DNA of 64,000 nt from UBA6168 sp041392505 (GCA_041392505.1 JAWKLX010000049.1:3411-67410), one strand, 5' to 3'; positions 56,250-64,000 are shown, counted from the first letter of the stretch. Numbers and translations are program-made. Notes: generated by a model not told the origin, from the sequence alone.

Positions 56250-57124
56250 AAAACTTCGTTGCCAGTGTCCAGGACAGGCTAAAAAACATTGCCCGTTCTG
56301 AACAAAAGAATTTCCAGCTGCTGCTCATAAGATATTTTCAGGAAAGGATTCTGTACCGGCTTTCCTGTTCAAGTTACAAGGAACATTTTTGCTTGAAAGG
56401 TGGGGCATTGCTATATGCTTTGGAAATGGAAAAGAGTCGCCCGACCATGGACCTGGACTTGCTGGGTTTGGGATTGTCAAGGCGGGAAGCGGATTTCCAT
56501 TCCATCTTCAGGGGCATTTTAAAGTTGATGTACGATGAGGACGGGGTGACTTTCGACCTCGACACCATCACCACAGAAGAAATCGCCAAGGAAGGCCATT
56601 ACAGCGGGATACGGATAAAGGTGATTGCACGGTTGGGCAATATCCGCCAAAGCATGCAGGTGGATATTGGCTTCGGTGATTTCGTGACACCAGCGCCTGT
56701 CCAGATGAAATTCCCGACCCTTCTGGAAATGGATGCGCCGGAGCTTTTGGCCTATTCCCCTGAAACGGTCATCGCCGAGAAGTTCGAGGCCATGATTGAC
56801 CTGGCTGAAACCAACAGCCGGATGAAAGATTTCTACGACCTTTTCCGATTGCTGCAACCTGGTCGGCATGACCCGGAAATCCTTCTGCAAGCTATCTCAA
56901 ACACCTTCAGAACAAGGGAAACGGCTTTTACCAACAACCACAGCCTGTTCACAGATGCATTTGCATCGGATGAAAAAAGAATAATGCAATGGCAATCCTT
57001 TCTCGCCAAATCCAATCTTGAGGTCATTCCTTTCTCAGACGTACACCAGCAGATTGTCAAGACCTTGAAGCCATTGTATGACAAGCTATCGAAAGAATTC
57101 AACCAACCAAATTTAGAGGGTTAG
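56246..57124 (+). CDS. abiEii: AbiEii-family nucleotidyltransferase toxin
   Basis: 292 residues. The nucleotidyltransferase core shows KGGALLYALEME (GG at about 52-53), RPTMDLDLLG (metal-binding DxD at about 69-71), later LLAYSPETVIAEKFEAMIDL and RMKDFYDLFRLL. These are the AbiEii motifs I-IV. Family members transfer nucleotides to tRNA or other targets and stall growth on phage infection. Full length; second gene of the AbiE operon. Confidence 0.93.
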   Translation: MKNFVASVQDRLKNIARSEQKNFQLLLIRYFQERILYRLSCSSYKEHFCLKGGALLYALEMEKSRPTMDLDLLGLGLSRREADFHSIFRGILKLMYDEDGVTFDLDTITTEEIAKEGHYSGIRIKVIARLGNIRQSMQVDIGFGDFVTPAPVQMKFPTLLEMDAPELLAYSPETVIAEKFEAMIDLAETNSRMKDFYDLFRLLQPGRHDPEILLQAISNTFRTRETAFTNNHSLFTDAFASDEKRIMQWQSFLAKSNLEVIPFSDVHQQIVKTLKPLYDKLSKEFNQPNLEG

Positions 57125-58115
57125 CCGGGGGCAAACTACGCCGTGAAAACAGCCTGTCTTTGCTGTGCTTGGGCAGAAAAGCAGGGGTAGCCACAGCCAT
57201 GAACGCAGCCATGCGAAGTGAAATGACTGCGGCTACTCCTGCTGCGGGGCGCCGTATGCTGGCTGAGGTTTACCAGAGAAACGGGAAGCGGCAGCTTGCA
57301 TCTGGCGCTTTAGCTTGTGGGTTTTGGGGCAGCTTTTCACACCGCTGAAATGGGTGGGTGGGGGCTGTGGAGGCATTCTTCAAACGGGTGGGAAAACCAG
57401 GCCGTGGTAAACGGTTGTGTTTGCAGAAGTATGGCAGAAAAGCAGGGGCAGCGACGAAGTGAATCGGAACGAAGATGTAGTGGAACGGCGATGCTGCGCC
57501 TGCTGCGGGAGTGCTGGCGCTGCCGTGTGGTTCGGGATTGCAGCTTTACTAAAAAAGGCTGCGGTGGCACTTTGGCAATTGTGGTCGGTGACCGTTTTCC
57601 ACTCCGCTTTACTGGGCGGGATTTTTTGTGGGTAGGTTAGGTCGGCAGAAAGAAGTGGCAGCGTCGCCAGAGGCACGGAGGTGACGCTGCTACTGATGCG
57701 GGGACAGCACCGCTGCCGGGGGTGATGGTCGGTGGGTTTGCCCCTAAAGGCTGCGGTGCTGGCTTTGCTGTGCAGCAGGCAGGTTTCCGGGTGGGACAAA
57801 CTGGTTCGTGGCAATCGGATTGGGTTGGTGGCGGGTAGCTGGAGAGCAGGGACAGTGGTGAAGTGAAATGGAACTATGTGCAATGAAACGGCGGCGCTGT
57901 GCCTGCTGTGGGGGCGCTGCGGCTGCCTGGGATGCAAGACTGGGAGAGAAACGAACTGGCTGGCAGAACAGGCTGCGACAGTGCCTTAGAGTGAAGCGTT
58001 TGGTGTCTTCCGATTGCCACACCGCTGCACTGGGTGGGAGACAGGTTCTCTTCGTTTATGACAAGCTAAGGGGTGAAGGCAGCCGGGAAGCTGGCTGCCT
58101 TCATTGTGTTATGGC
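57125..58115. repeat. Non-coding tract with three degenerate GC/T-rich repeats
   Basis: 991 bases without a convincing gene, G- and T-rich on the plus strand. Three imperfect copies of a roughly 200-base unit are visible, about 57160-57370, 57430-57640 and 57850-58050. Shared landmarks in order are GCAGAAAAGCAGGG, GAAGTGAA, CTGC(G/T)CCTGCTG and CCGCTg..TGGG(T/C)GGG. Open frames here do not resemble proteins and are not annotated. Confidence 0.55.
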
Positions 58116-59000
58116 TCATGCGGCTTGCCGCATTTCTTCGGTGATTTCGACCTCCTTTGCCTCAATTTTTAGCAGGAAGTTGGCGGCTTTCTCTGCGGCA
58201 CTGGCAGCCGTCATCAACAGACGGGCGTCACCATGCATGGCGTTTATCCAGGAACGCAGATAAGCGGCGCTGTTCTCTACCAAGTCCTCTACCACGATGC
58301 CGCAATGGGCGGCGAGGAAACAGGCTGACATTTCGGCAATGAGTTCTTCTTTGCTGTACTTTTCATCTCCGAAACGGTTTTTGATGTCACGGTTCAGACG
58401 GGAAGAATGCCCTGTCCAATGGCTCAACTCGTGGAAATAGGTGTGGTAGAATTTCTCCGGGCTGTGGAAGTCCTTGATGTCAGGCATGAACAGTCTGTCC
58501 ATCAGGGGCGAATAGGCAGGCTCGCCTTTGCTGACTTCGTGGGGGTTGCTGCTCAGGATGGCTTCACATTCTTCAATCCGGGCGGGGATGTTTTCGGGTT
58601 TGTCCTCTCTGAACATTTCGGCGGTAAATCCTTCGATGTCGAGGACGTTAAAAACCCGGTACTCTGTGACATAGGGAACGATTTTTTCCGCTTCCTGCCG
58701 GGTTTCTACCCTTTTGCCGTTGGCATCGAAAAACAGGATTTTCCAGAAATAAACAGGAAGGGATTTTGCACCCTTTCGGATGCGGTGGCCTGCGTTGCTC
58801 ACCTGGTTGAAGGTGGCGAAGCGGGGAACCTCGAAACCGTCGAGGATGAAACGGTTGATGCCTCGGTAGATGTGTCCTGAAAAGTGGTTCAGGGCTGCAC
58901 CCATTGTGATTTGGTTCCAGGTGCGACGCCAGGGCACGATGCCTTTTTCAAGCTGGGCAATGATGCGGGCGGTCATTTCTTCAAATTTATCTTTTTTCAT
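58116..59000 (-). CDS. ardC: ArdC-type antirestriction protein (zincin-like metallopeptidase domain)
   Basis: 294 residues. N-terminal ArdC-like ssDNA-binding domain (MTARIIAQLEKGIVPWRRTW, GINRFIL, FATFNQV; about 1-120) and C-terminal zincin domain with HELSHWTGH (HExxH, residues 190-194), then KEELIAEMSACFLA. ArdC proteins protect incoming plasmid DNA from host restriction, so this marks a conjugative or mobilisable element. It is the last of several minus-strand genes reading from 61.2 kb. Confidence 0.93.
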   Translation of the reverse strand: MKKDKFEEMTARIIAQLEKGIVPWRRTWNQITMGAALNHFSGHIYRGINRFILDGFEVPRFATFNQVSNAGHRIRKGAKSLPVYFWKILFFDANGKRVETRQEAEKIVPYVTEYRVFNVLDIEGFTAEMFREDKPENIPARIEECEAILSSNPHEVSKGEPAYSPLMDRLFMPDIKDFHSPEKFYHTYFHELSHWTGHSSRLNRDIKNRFGDEKYSKEELIAEMSACFLAAHCGIVVEDLVENSAAYLRSWINAMHGDARLLMTAASAAEKAANFLLKIEAKEVEITEEMRQAA

Positions 59001-59125
59001 GGCAGGTTGAATTTTGGCAAAACAGTCTCCGGCTTCCTGATGGCGGAAAGCTGTATTATGATTTTGAAATTAGGTTTGGAAAAGTCCCCCGGCCTTTCAG
59101 CCGGGGGCGGTGATGGTTGGTTGAT

Positions 59126-59773
59126 TTACGCTGCTTTTCGTTCCTCCTTTGGCGTGAACTCCGTTAGCAGGGCGGTTTCACGTTCCTTTTCGGCTTCAAT
59201 TTCTGCCCTCGTCGGTTCAAGGTGGGTACTGTAATTTTCGGCAAAAAGCGTTTTGGCCTCCATCGTATCGGAGCGGTAAATGTGAAAATAGGTAGCTTCG
59301 ATGTCCTGAATCAAAAGGCGCTGTTTTTCCAGTTCTTTTTTTGGCAATGGCTTGAAGTCAAAAAATGCCATGAAATAGGATTGCCCCTGTTTGTTGACCT
59401 TCTTTTCCAGATTTACTGTCCATTGTACTTCACACAGTCCCCGTTTTTCGTAGAACAAATCACGGGCTGCCTCGCTCAGGTTCTGGACGCTGAATCCGTG
59501 GAACATGAAAACGCCGATGTGTCCATCTTCATTTACAAAGTACACTTCGCACCACTTCTTTTCAGGCTGGCCAAAAAGCCCGTCCTGCAAGCAACGGAAA
59601 GCAATGGGGATGACTTTGAAGGTTTCGCCGGGTTTGGTGACTTGTTCCCGGCCTTCGAGGTTCAGGACACCTTTGCCCAAGTCGAGACGGTAGGAACGTG
59701 GATTTCCGGGCATGTAGCGGATGTCAAGATTTTCGAGTTTCTTGATGTCGGAGATTGGAAGCAGATTTTTCAT
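59126..59773 (-). CDS. Hypothetical accessory-element protein
   Basis: 215 residues, soluble. Opening MKNLLPISDIKKLENLDIRYMPGNPRSYRL (pattern), a beta-rich middle (KKWCEVYFVNEDGHIGVFMFHGFSV) and a charged helical end (RAEIEAEKERETALLTEF). I recognise no domain. It is 125 bases upstream of ardC on the same strand, so a role in the same transferred element is likely. Confidence 0.7.
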   Translation of the reverse strand: MKNLLPISDIKKLENLDIRYMPGNPRSYRLDLGKGVLNLEGREQVTKPGETFKVIPIAFRCLQDGLFGQPEKKWCEVYFVNEDGHIGVFMFHGFSVQNLSEAARDLFYEKRGLCEVQWTVNLEKKVNKQGQSYFMAFFDFKPLPKKELEKQRLLIQDIEATYFHIYRSDTMEAKTLFAENYSTHLEPTRAEIEAEKERETALLTEFTPKEERKAA

Positions 59774-60023
59774 ATCTAAAAAGAGTTAAATTGTAAATTA
59801 AAGGGTGGGGAAAGATTCCGGCTTTCCCCTTTTCCGGTCCGGGCTTGACGTCTCCGGCTTTGTGAACGGCGTTTTTTCGGAACTGCAAAACCGCTGGCCA
59901 TACCGCAGGCCAGAAAGCGGCGTTCTCTTTCAAATTCTCCCGCTACCGGGACGGCACATTTTCAAAGGAACTGCCAACGAAAATTAAGCCTGGGAACAAT
60001 AGCGCTAAAGGAAAAAACAGGGA

Positions 60024-60338
60024 CTAAAACGGAAGCATCCAGCCTTCCAACTCTTCGGCCACCTGTTCAGAACTGGCCCAAGGGGCAGCGTGAACAGAAT
60101 AACGGCCATTGCCATAAGGGACGATAAGGCGGATGGACTTAAAGCCCTCATCTTTTGCCGCACCTGGACAGGCTATTTCCGGGAAGAAATAAGGGGACGG
60201 CAGATAGACTTTAAACTGTTTGAAAACGGGTTCGATGTCGAAAGGAAATTCGACGGCGGGAGGCGGCTGCATTTGCCGCTCGGCGGAGGCCACACGGGCA
60301 GCCTCCACACTTTGAGCAAGATAATCTGTGTTAAACAT
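60024..60338 (-). CDS. Small hypothetical protein of the accessory element
   Basis: 104 residues starting MFNTDYLAQSVEAARVASAERQ. The C-terminal half is FKSIRLIVPYGNGRYSVHAAPW and EQVAEELEGWMLPF. No domain recognised. The ATG at 60338 is chosen over the TTG at 60362 because GTTAATCAAAATAAATGACACC directly before it (22 bases, here in pattern) is shared with the gene at 61230. The 250 bases between it and the next gene (59774-60023) hold no clear feature. Confidence 0.6.
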   Translation of the reverse strand: MFNTDYLAQSVEAARVASAERQMQPPPAVEFPFDIEPVFKQFKVYLPSPYFFPEIACPGAAKDEGFKSIRLIVPYGNGRYSVHAAPWASSEQVAEELEGWMLPF

Positions 60339-61035
60339 GGTGTCATTTATTTTGATTAACAATACTTAAAGATAAACAGAAAGTTTGAATTAAGCAACTG
60401 ATTTTCAACAACTTAAAACATTTTTATTTCATCAAATTATTAAAAAAGCAAGGGCTGAACGGCAGGCAGAAACCACCAACCACCACCGAGGAAGCCACCC
60501 AACGAAGACCAGCTACCCCACCCGGAAGGAGGCACCACGCCAACGGGCAGAAAGACCAGCACCGGGACACCCAAACCAGCAGCCAGGGCGCACTCAGACC
60601 AGGAGCCGGAACCACATGAACCCCAGGAGCGGGAAGGGACGGCAGCAGCGGGACAAACCCCACCCGGAAAACAAACCCACAGCGGGGAAGGCGAAGCCGC
60701 CAAAGTACGAACCAAAGCAGCAGCACGGGCAGCGAAGGCAGCACGGCCCAAGCCACAGAAAGCAGGAGCCGAGGCACTGAAAAACTGGCAACCGGGAAAG
60801 GCAGCAGCCACCGCTGATGGCGCACCCGCACCGCAGGAAGTAAGCACCGAAGAAGCAGCAACACCAGAGCGCCGGAGCGAAGAAACAAAGGCAGAAGCGG
60901 CAACACCCGAACAGGCAGACGGGCGACGGCTGCCACCCACCCCAAAGGAGGAGAAAGATGAAAGAGAAAACATAATAAAAGATAAAATTTGAAAAAAAGG
61001 AAAGGAAAAAAGCGGGGGACAAGCCCCCACACGGA
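60339..61035. other. Non-coding tract almost free of T on the plus strand
   Basis: By direct count, 60481-60960 contains 11 T in 480 bases, while A, C and G are all frequent. Since all stop codons need T on one strand and A on the other, every frame is artificially open here, so long open frames are not evidence of genes. The 60339-60420 part is the AT-rich leader of the 60338 gene. No function can be assigned. Confidence 0.75.
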
Positions 61036-61230
61036 CTAAGCGCCAAAAACGCCTGAATAGTAAAACTCGACCCAAGCCAGCAGCGCATCAGAGGCCGAAA
61101 TACCAACAGCGGCCATGAGCGGCGACAGCACCGGGGATGATGCATACCAAAAATCATCAATCTGAACTGCGGTAACCTCGTAGATGAAAACGAGGAGAGT
61201 GGGAGAAATGGAAGTGGTTTGTGTTGTCAT
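61036..61230 (-). CDS. Small hypothetical protein of the accessory element
   Basis: 64 residues, MTTQTTSISPTLLVFIYEV at the start, then a moderately hydrophobic region (SPVLSPLMAAVGISASDALLAWVEFYY). No domain recognised. Shares its 80-base upstream region with the 60338 gene, which supports it as a real expressed gene. The ATG immediately follows AAATAAATGAC. Confidence 0.55.
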   Translation of the reverse strand: MTTQTTSISPTLLVFIYEVTAVQIDDFWYASSPVLSPLMAAVGISASDALLAWVEFYYSGVFGA

Positions 61231-61320
61231 GTCATTTATTTAATTAACTCCTACAAAATACACAGGAAAAACAACATAAACAACTGAATTTCAATTGTTT
61301 AAAACAATATTTTTTTAAAT
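61231..61320 (-). promoter_or_regulatory. Leader shared with the 60338 gene
   Basis: Read on the minus strand, 61320-61231 and 60420-60339 share TGTTTTAA, TGAAA.TCAGTTG.TTA, and GTTAAT.AAA.TAAATGAC in the same order before the start codon. The last block also appears at 63355-63375. This points to a common promoter or leader. A weak -7-like TATTTTG / TATCTTTA is in it. Confidence 0.55.
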
Positions 61321-61506
61321 AAATTAAAGAAAAAAACGGACTAAAAAGGCCACAGGCAGGAGCAAAAAAGCAGGCAAGAACAGCAAAGGAGGCGGGAGCG
61401 GCAAGCCGCACACTACCCCTAAATGCCTTTAAGTTGTGAGGGCTGTGAGAAGGGCTGTCACGGCGGGTGCATGAGCAGACACTTGGCCTACCTACACAGG
61501 TGATGC

Positions 61507-61765
61507 GCCCGCACATAATGCGCAAGCGGGCTGAGCGGCGCAAATAAAAGTCCCGAAGCCTTTTGGGACGGGAAATGCCGCTTTAATCGGTAGAGCGCCA
61601 GCGGAGCCTCAACCATGCGCAAGTTTACGGCGCTCAATAAACTACTCGCTGCCTGCGGGCAGCACCTTTGAATGGAAGCCCCTTCCTCAATTCAGGGGGC
61701 TGGAATGGTAACAGCAGAACGGAGTGGAGCGCTCATAAAGCCCCGTCAGCCTTACGGGGCGGGAA
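61507..61765. other. Region of six closely spaced inverted repeats
   Basis: Six short stems lie in 260 bases: GCCCGC 61507/61526, GTCCC 61550/61565, GAGCGCC 61593/61629, GCTGCC 61648/61658, AGCCCC 61677/61696 and GCCCCGT 61740/61754. The second and sixth sit in similar direct repeats ending CGGGAA(A)TGCCG. Candidate origin of transfer, replication origin or structured RNA; no choice can be made. 61231-61856 has no gene. Confidence 0.45.
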
Positions 61766-61856
61766 TGCCGATAGTGTTCGTTAGAAGGGCTGTTAGAAGG
61801 GAAGTTTGGAAGGGCTGTTTTGAGGGTAAATTTTAGTGCAAAAAATGTGAATCTAA

Positions 61857-63303
61857 GCTCGACTTTAGCCATTTGAAAAACAAAGAGAGAACTCTAAGTG
61901 TGCCGTAAATTTGAATTGGCAAAAATTCAAAACTATGATTACGTACCCACCCGAGTTCTCGGAGCTAATATCGTCGTTTGCTCCGAAGTTTTCAAAAAAG
62001 GTCTTTGAACATGTTGGTCAATTATTGTTGGGAACGGTGCTGACGAACGGCAGGCGCACGGTATGTGCCGTGCTGCGGACAATCGGCCTGTCAGGCGAGC
62101 GCAACTGGCACAAGTACCACCGGGTACTGAGCCGTGCCAGTTGGAGCGCCCATCAATGTTCCCGTGCACTGCTGCAGCTGCTGCTCCGGCGGTTGGTGCC
62201 CGGAGAGGCCATGCTGGTGTTCGGCATCGACGAGACGCTGGAGCGCCGCTGGGGGCCGAAGATTAAGGCCCGTGGCATATACCGGGATGCCGTCCGCTCC
62301 TCCCAAAGCCATTTTGTCAAGTGCAGCGGCCTGAGGTGGATGTGCCTGATGCTGCTCGCCCCGGTCGGCTGGGCAGGGCGGACCTGGGCACTTCCCTTCC
62401 TGACGGTCTTGTGCCCGTCGGAACGCTACCACCAGGAGCAAGGGAAAAAGCACAAAAAACTGACGGACTGGGCCCGTCAAATGGCGCTGCAGCTAAGCCG
62501 CTGGCTGAAGGGGTTCAAACTGGTCATCGTGGGCGACACCACCTATAGCTGCATCGAGCTGCTGGCCTCGACACTTGCCTGCGTCACCTGGGTGACCCGG
62601 TTGAGGATGGATGCGGCGTTGTACGACCCTGCCCCTGTGCGCCCGCCAGGCTCGCCCGGCAGGCCACCGCAGAAGGGCAAGCGGCAGCCCACGCTTTCGG
62701 AACGTCTCAAAGACCCGGCCACCAAATGGCAGCAGGTCTGCTTTTCACAGTGGTACGGCGAGCAGGACAGGGCAATGGAAGTCGCCAGCGGCACGGCAGT
62801 CTGGTACCATTCCGGCAAGCCCGCCGTCCCGCTCAGGTGGGCGCTCGTCCGTGACCCAGCGGGAAAGCTCGACCCCGTTGCCATTCAAAGTACCGACCTG
62901 GAAATGACGCCAATGGACATGGTCGGCCACTTTGTCAAGCGGTGGCAGGTGGAGGTCACCTTCGAGGAGGTACGGGCACATCTCGGGGCCGAAACGTAGC
63001 GCCAATGGTCGGACATGGGCATCGCCCGTTCAACCCCTGTGCTCATGGCCCTTTTCAGCATTGTCACGCTTTGGGCAGACCAACTTTTCAAGGAACAGAA
63101 ATTGACCACTTTTTCAACGGCCTGGTACTCCAAACCAAGCCCAACGTTTTCGGATGCCCTGGCATCCGTGCGTTATCGAATTTGGCGGTTTCAGCATTTT
63201 TGCACATCGGTCTCAAAACCCGACATGCAAAAACCTCATCCCTTGTTAACCGAGCATTTATGCTTTATGGCCGCAAGGGCTGCTTAAATGGCTAAAGTCG
63301 AGC
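61857..63303 (+). mobile_element. IS701-like insertion sequence, about 1.45 kb
   Basis: Terminal inverted repeats GCTCGACTTTAGCCATTT (61857-61874) and its complement (63286-63303) are perfect. CTAA occurs at both edges (61853-61856 and 63303-63306), consistent with the 4-bp YTAR duplication of IS701 elements (the first base is shared with the repeat). The single transposase gene has one nonsense codon, so this copy is likely immobile by itself. Insertion is recent, judged by intact ends. Confidence 0.8.
61935..63287 (+). pseudogene. IS701/DDE-type transposase, interrupted by an amber codon
   Basis: DDE transposase with FGIDETLERR (Asp-99), VIVGDTTYS (Asp-201) and WQVEVTFEEVRAHLG (catalytic Glu about 340-344). 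The frame has TAG at 62997-62999, then continues in the same frame (RQWSDMGIARSTPVLMALFS) to 63287, giving 450 residues in all. A Gln codon (CAG) at the TAG would restore the family motif ETQRQWSD. Start is the ATG at 61935; a TTG at 61911 also opens the frame. Confidence 0.85.
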
Positions 63304-63388
63304 TAAGGCTCTAAAATCTTACTGTTTCAGCGGGATTTTGCATATCTTTGGAACGTCATTTATTTGATTAACACTGTTAATCGAAACA

Positions 63389-63410
63389 GGGCTGCCTCTT
63401 GGGGCGGCTC
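63389..63410 (+). terminator. Short intrinsic terminator
   Basis: GGGCTGCC pairs with GGCGGCTC with two G-T pairs, followed by TTTTTATT. It lies only about 40 bases past the -7-like TATCTTTG, which would give a transcript of about 60 bases. Confidence 0.55.
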
Positions 63411-63758
63411 TTTTTATTGACCTGATGCATTATAGATGATTTTGAATTCGGTGTATGTGCTGTGCAAAGTTGCAAAAGCAATGGCTACAATTTGAATTGT
63501 TGGTTCTTTTATCAGTGCCAAATATTTGGAGTAGGCAATAGGGTTATTTCAATACCCGCCGCCGCACCAATCATCACTACAGTTTCTGCTTCAGCCAAGG
63601 CATCTCTGTGCCGTGCAATCCGCCTGCCGACGTGTCGCTCACATACTTTAGCCGAGATGCACCATACTGTCCGCCATCCGTCGTTCAGCGAGGTTTTTCA
63701 AGCCCTATGCCCACCAGGGTCATCGGGATGGAGAGGCTCAAAACCGCCCATCATGTAG

Positions 63759-63805
63759 TAGAAACAGGGGCTTGGGGCGTTTTCCGCCCCAAGCCCCTGT
63801 TTCTA
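63759..63805. terminator. Strong hairpin (21 bp) before the YceI gene end
   Basis: 63759-63779 pairs with 63785-63805 perfectly around TTTTC. It lies 49 bases after the YceI-like gene on the minus strand and probably ends its transcript. Confidence 0.8.
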
Positions 63806-63853
63806 TGAGTTGAACGAACTTAAAAACGGTGTGCATTTAAATTGTCGCAGTAC

Positions 63854-64000
63854 TCACATTTTCACAAGTTCCACACCGATTTTTAGATGAACTTCCCTTC
63901 CAATCATGGGTGCTCCCGAAGGCATAGGAGCATTGTAAGTAATTCCGAAATCATCACGGTTGATGACCCCGCTTACTTTGAAGCCTGCTTTTTGCAACTT
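63854..64000 (-). CDS. YceI-family protein, C-terminal fragment
   Basis: Partial: the 5' end lies beyond the window. The 48 visible residues (FKVSGVINRDDFGITYNAPM, then IGREVHLKIGVELVKM) match the C-terminal strands of YceI lipocalin-like proteins, which bind isoprenoids or polar lipids in the periplasm. The frame is open to the last base. It is the likely right boundary of the island. Confidence 0.75.
   Translation of the reverse strand, partial: KLQKAGFKVSGVINRDDFGITYNAPMPSGAPMIGREVHLKIGVELVKM

Larger units (their letters stand above)
63304..63853. other. Right flank of the insertion sequence to the YceI gene
   Basis: 550 bases with no convincing gene. It contains TATCTTTG at 63343-63350 (a -7-like element), the shared GTCATTTATTTGATTAAC block at 63355, a 7-bp inverted repeat GATTAAC/GTTAATC (63366-63382), a terminator (63389-63410), and a long hairpin (63759-63805). 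Frames on both strands in 63420-63760 look non-coding; a degraded minus-strand gene is possible. Confidence 0.45.

Noticed and set aside
57380..58263. Open frames on both strands in the GT-rich repeat tract
   Set aside because: Translations are low-complexity (Pro/Ser/Ala/Cys-rich), overlap each other and part of ardC, and do not keep frame among the repeat copies.
60424..61075. Two overlapping long minus-strand frames (about 200 residues each), and a 180-codon plus-strand frame without a start codon
   Set aside because: All lie in the tract with almost no T on the plus strand, where stop codons are absent in every frame by composition. The minus-strand translations are Leu/Pro/Val-rich with no domain; the plus-strand one has no start.
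61507..61765. Integron attC sites or a CRISPR array
   Set aside because: The repeated hairpins are not evenly spaced, differ in sequence, and lack attC core sites (GTTRRRY). There are no cas or integrase genes and no spacers.
62997..62999. Use of UAG as a sense codon in this organism
   Set aside because: Other genes in the window use TAG as a normal stop (for example helicase-neighbour genes and the NHL gene at 18262), so recoding is unlikely.
63462..63808. Plus-strand frames of 98 and 66 codons and a possible minus-strand remnant before the YceI gene
   Set aside because: Translations show no family pattern and end inside the terminator hairpin; composition does not favour either strand.

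Overview
The window reads as a chromosomal segment of a Bacteroidota bacterium, most likely from the Saprospiria (the family level is inference). The evidence is a type IX secretion (T9SS) sorting domain, an OmpA-TSP3 outer membrane protein, a TonB receptor beside a DUF4249 lipoprotein, DUF4407 and DUF6913-like proteins, ECF sigma factors, A-rich sequence before starts in place of strong Shine-Dalgarno sites, and promoters of the Bacteroidota form TTG-N20-TAnnTTTG. One tRNA is present (Asp-GTC). No rRNA or CRISPR array was seen.

Layout. 0.2-14.4 kb is housekeeping and envelope: RhlE-like helicase, M42 peptidase, flippase, OmpA-TSP3 protein, DapB, DUF192 protein, EamA exporter, ECF sigma factor, XRE regulator, helix-hairpin-helix protein and acyl-CoA dehydrogenase. 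14.8-32.3 kb is surface and transport: a broken TonB/DUF4249 pair, beta-propeller proteins, AraC regulator, serine hydrolase, a haem-motif lipoprotein, FtsX-type permease, an Asp/Asn hydroxylase-like protein and an AI-2E-type membrane protein. 32.4-36.5 kb is one very large protein of sixteen DUF1508 repeats. 37-41.5 kb holds a sigma/anti-sigma pair and a PadR-PspC operon. 41.9-53.7 kb holds a TPR-arginine-methyltransferase-like protein, DUF4407, DUF1080, coiled-coil proteins, mlaE-mlaF-mlaD, DapA and AccA.

From tRNA-Asp (53.9 kb) to about 63.8 kb the content changes to an accessory island: a conserved pair of proteins of unknown role, an AbiEi/AbiEii toxin-antitoxin operon, ArdC-type antirestriction protein, several unknown small genes on the minus strand, long non-coding tracts of extreme base composition or dense inverted repeats, and an IS701-like insertion sequence with a visible target duplication. 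A partial YceI-family gene at the right edge suggests the core chromosome resumes there.

Two points affect reading of the window. Many genes are split by single-base indels, mostly losses in short homopolymers, clustered at 14.8-18.5 and 38.3-40.5 kb; this looks more like consensus error than gene decay, so split genes are described as one product. Intergenic spaces are rich in palindromes of several families, including REP-like elements and bidirectional terminators.
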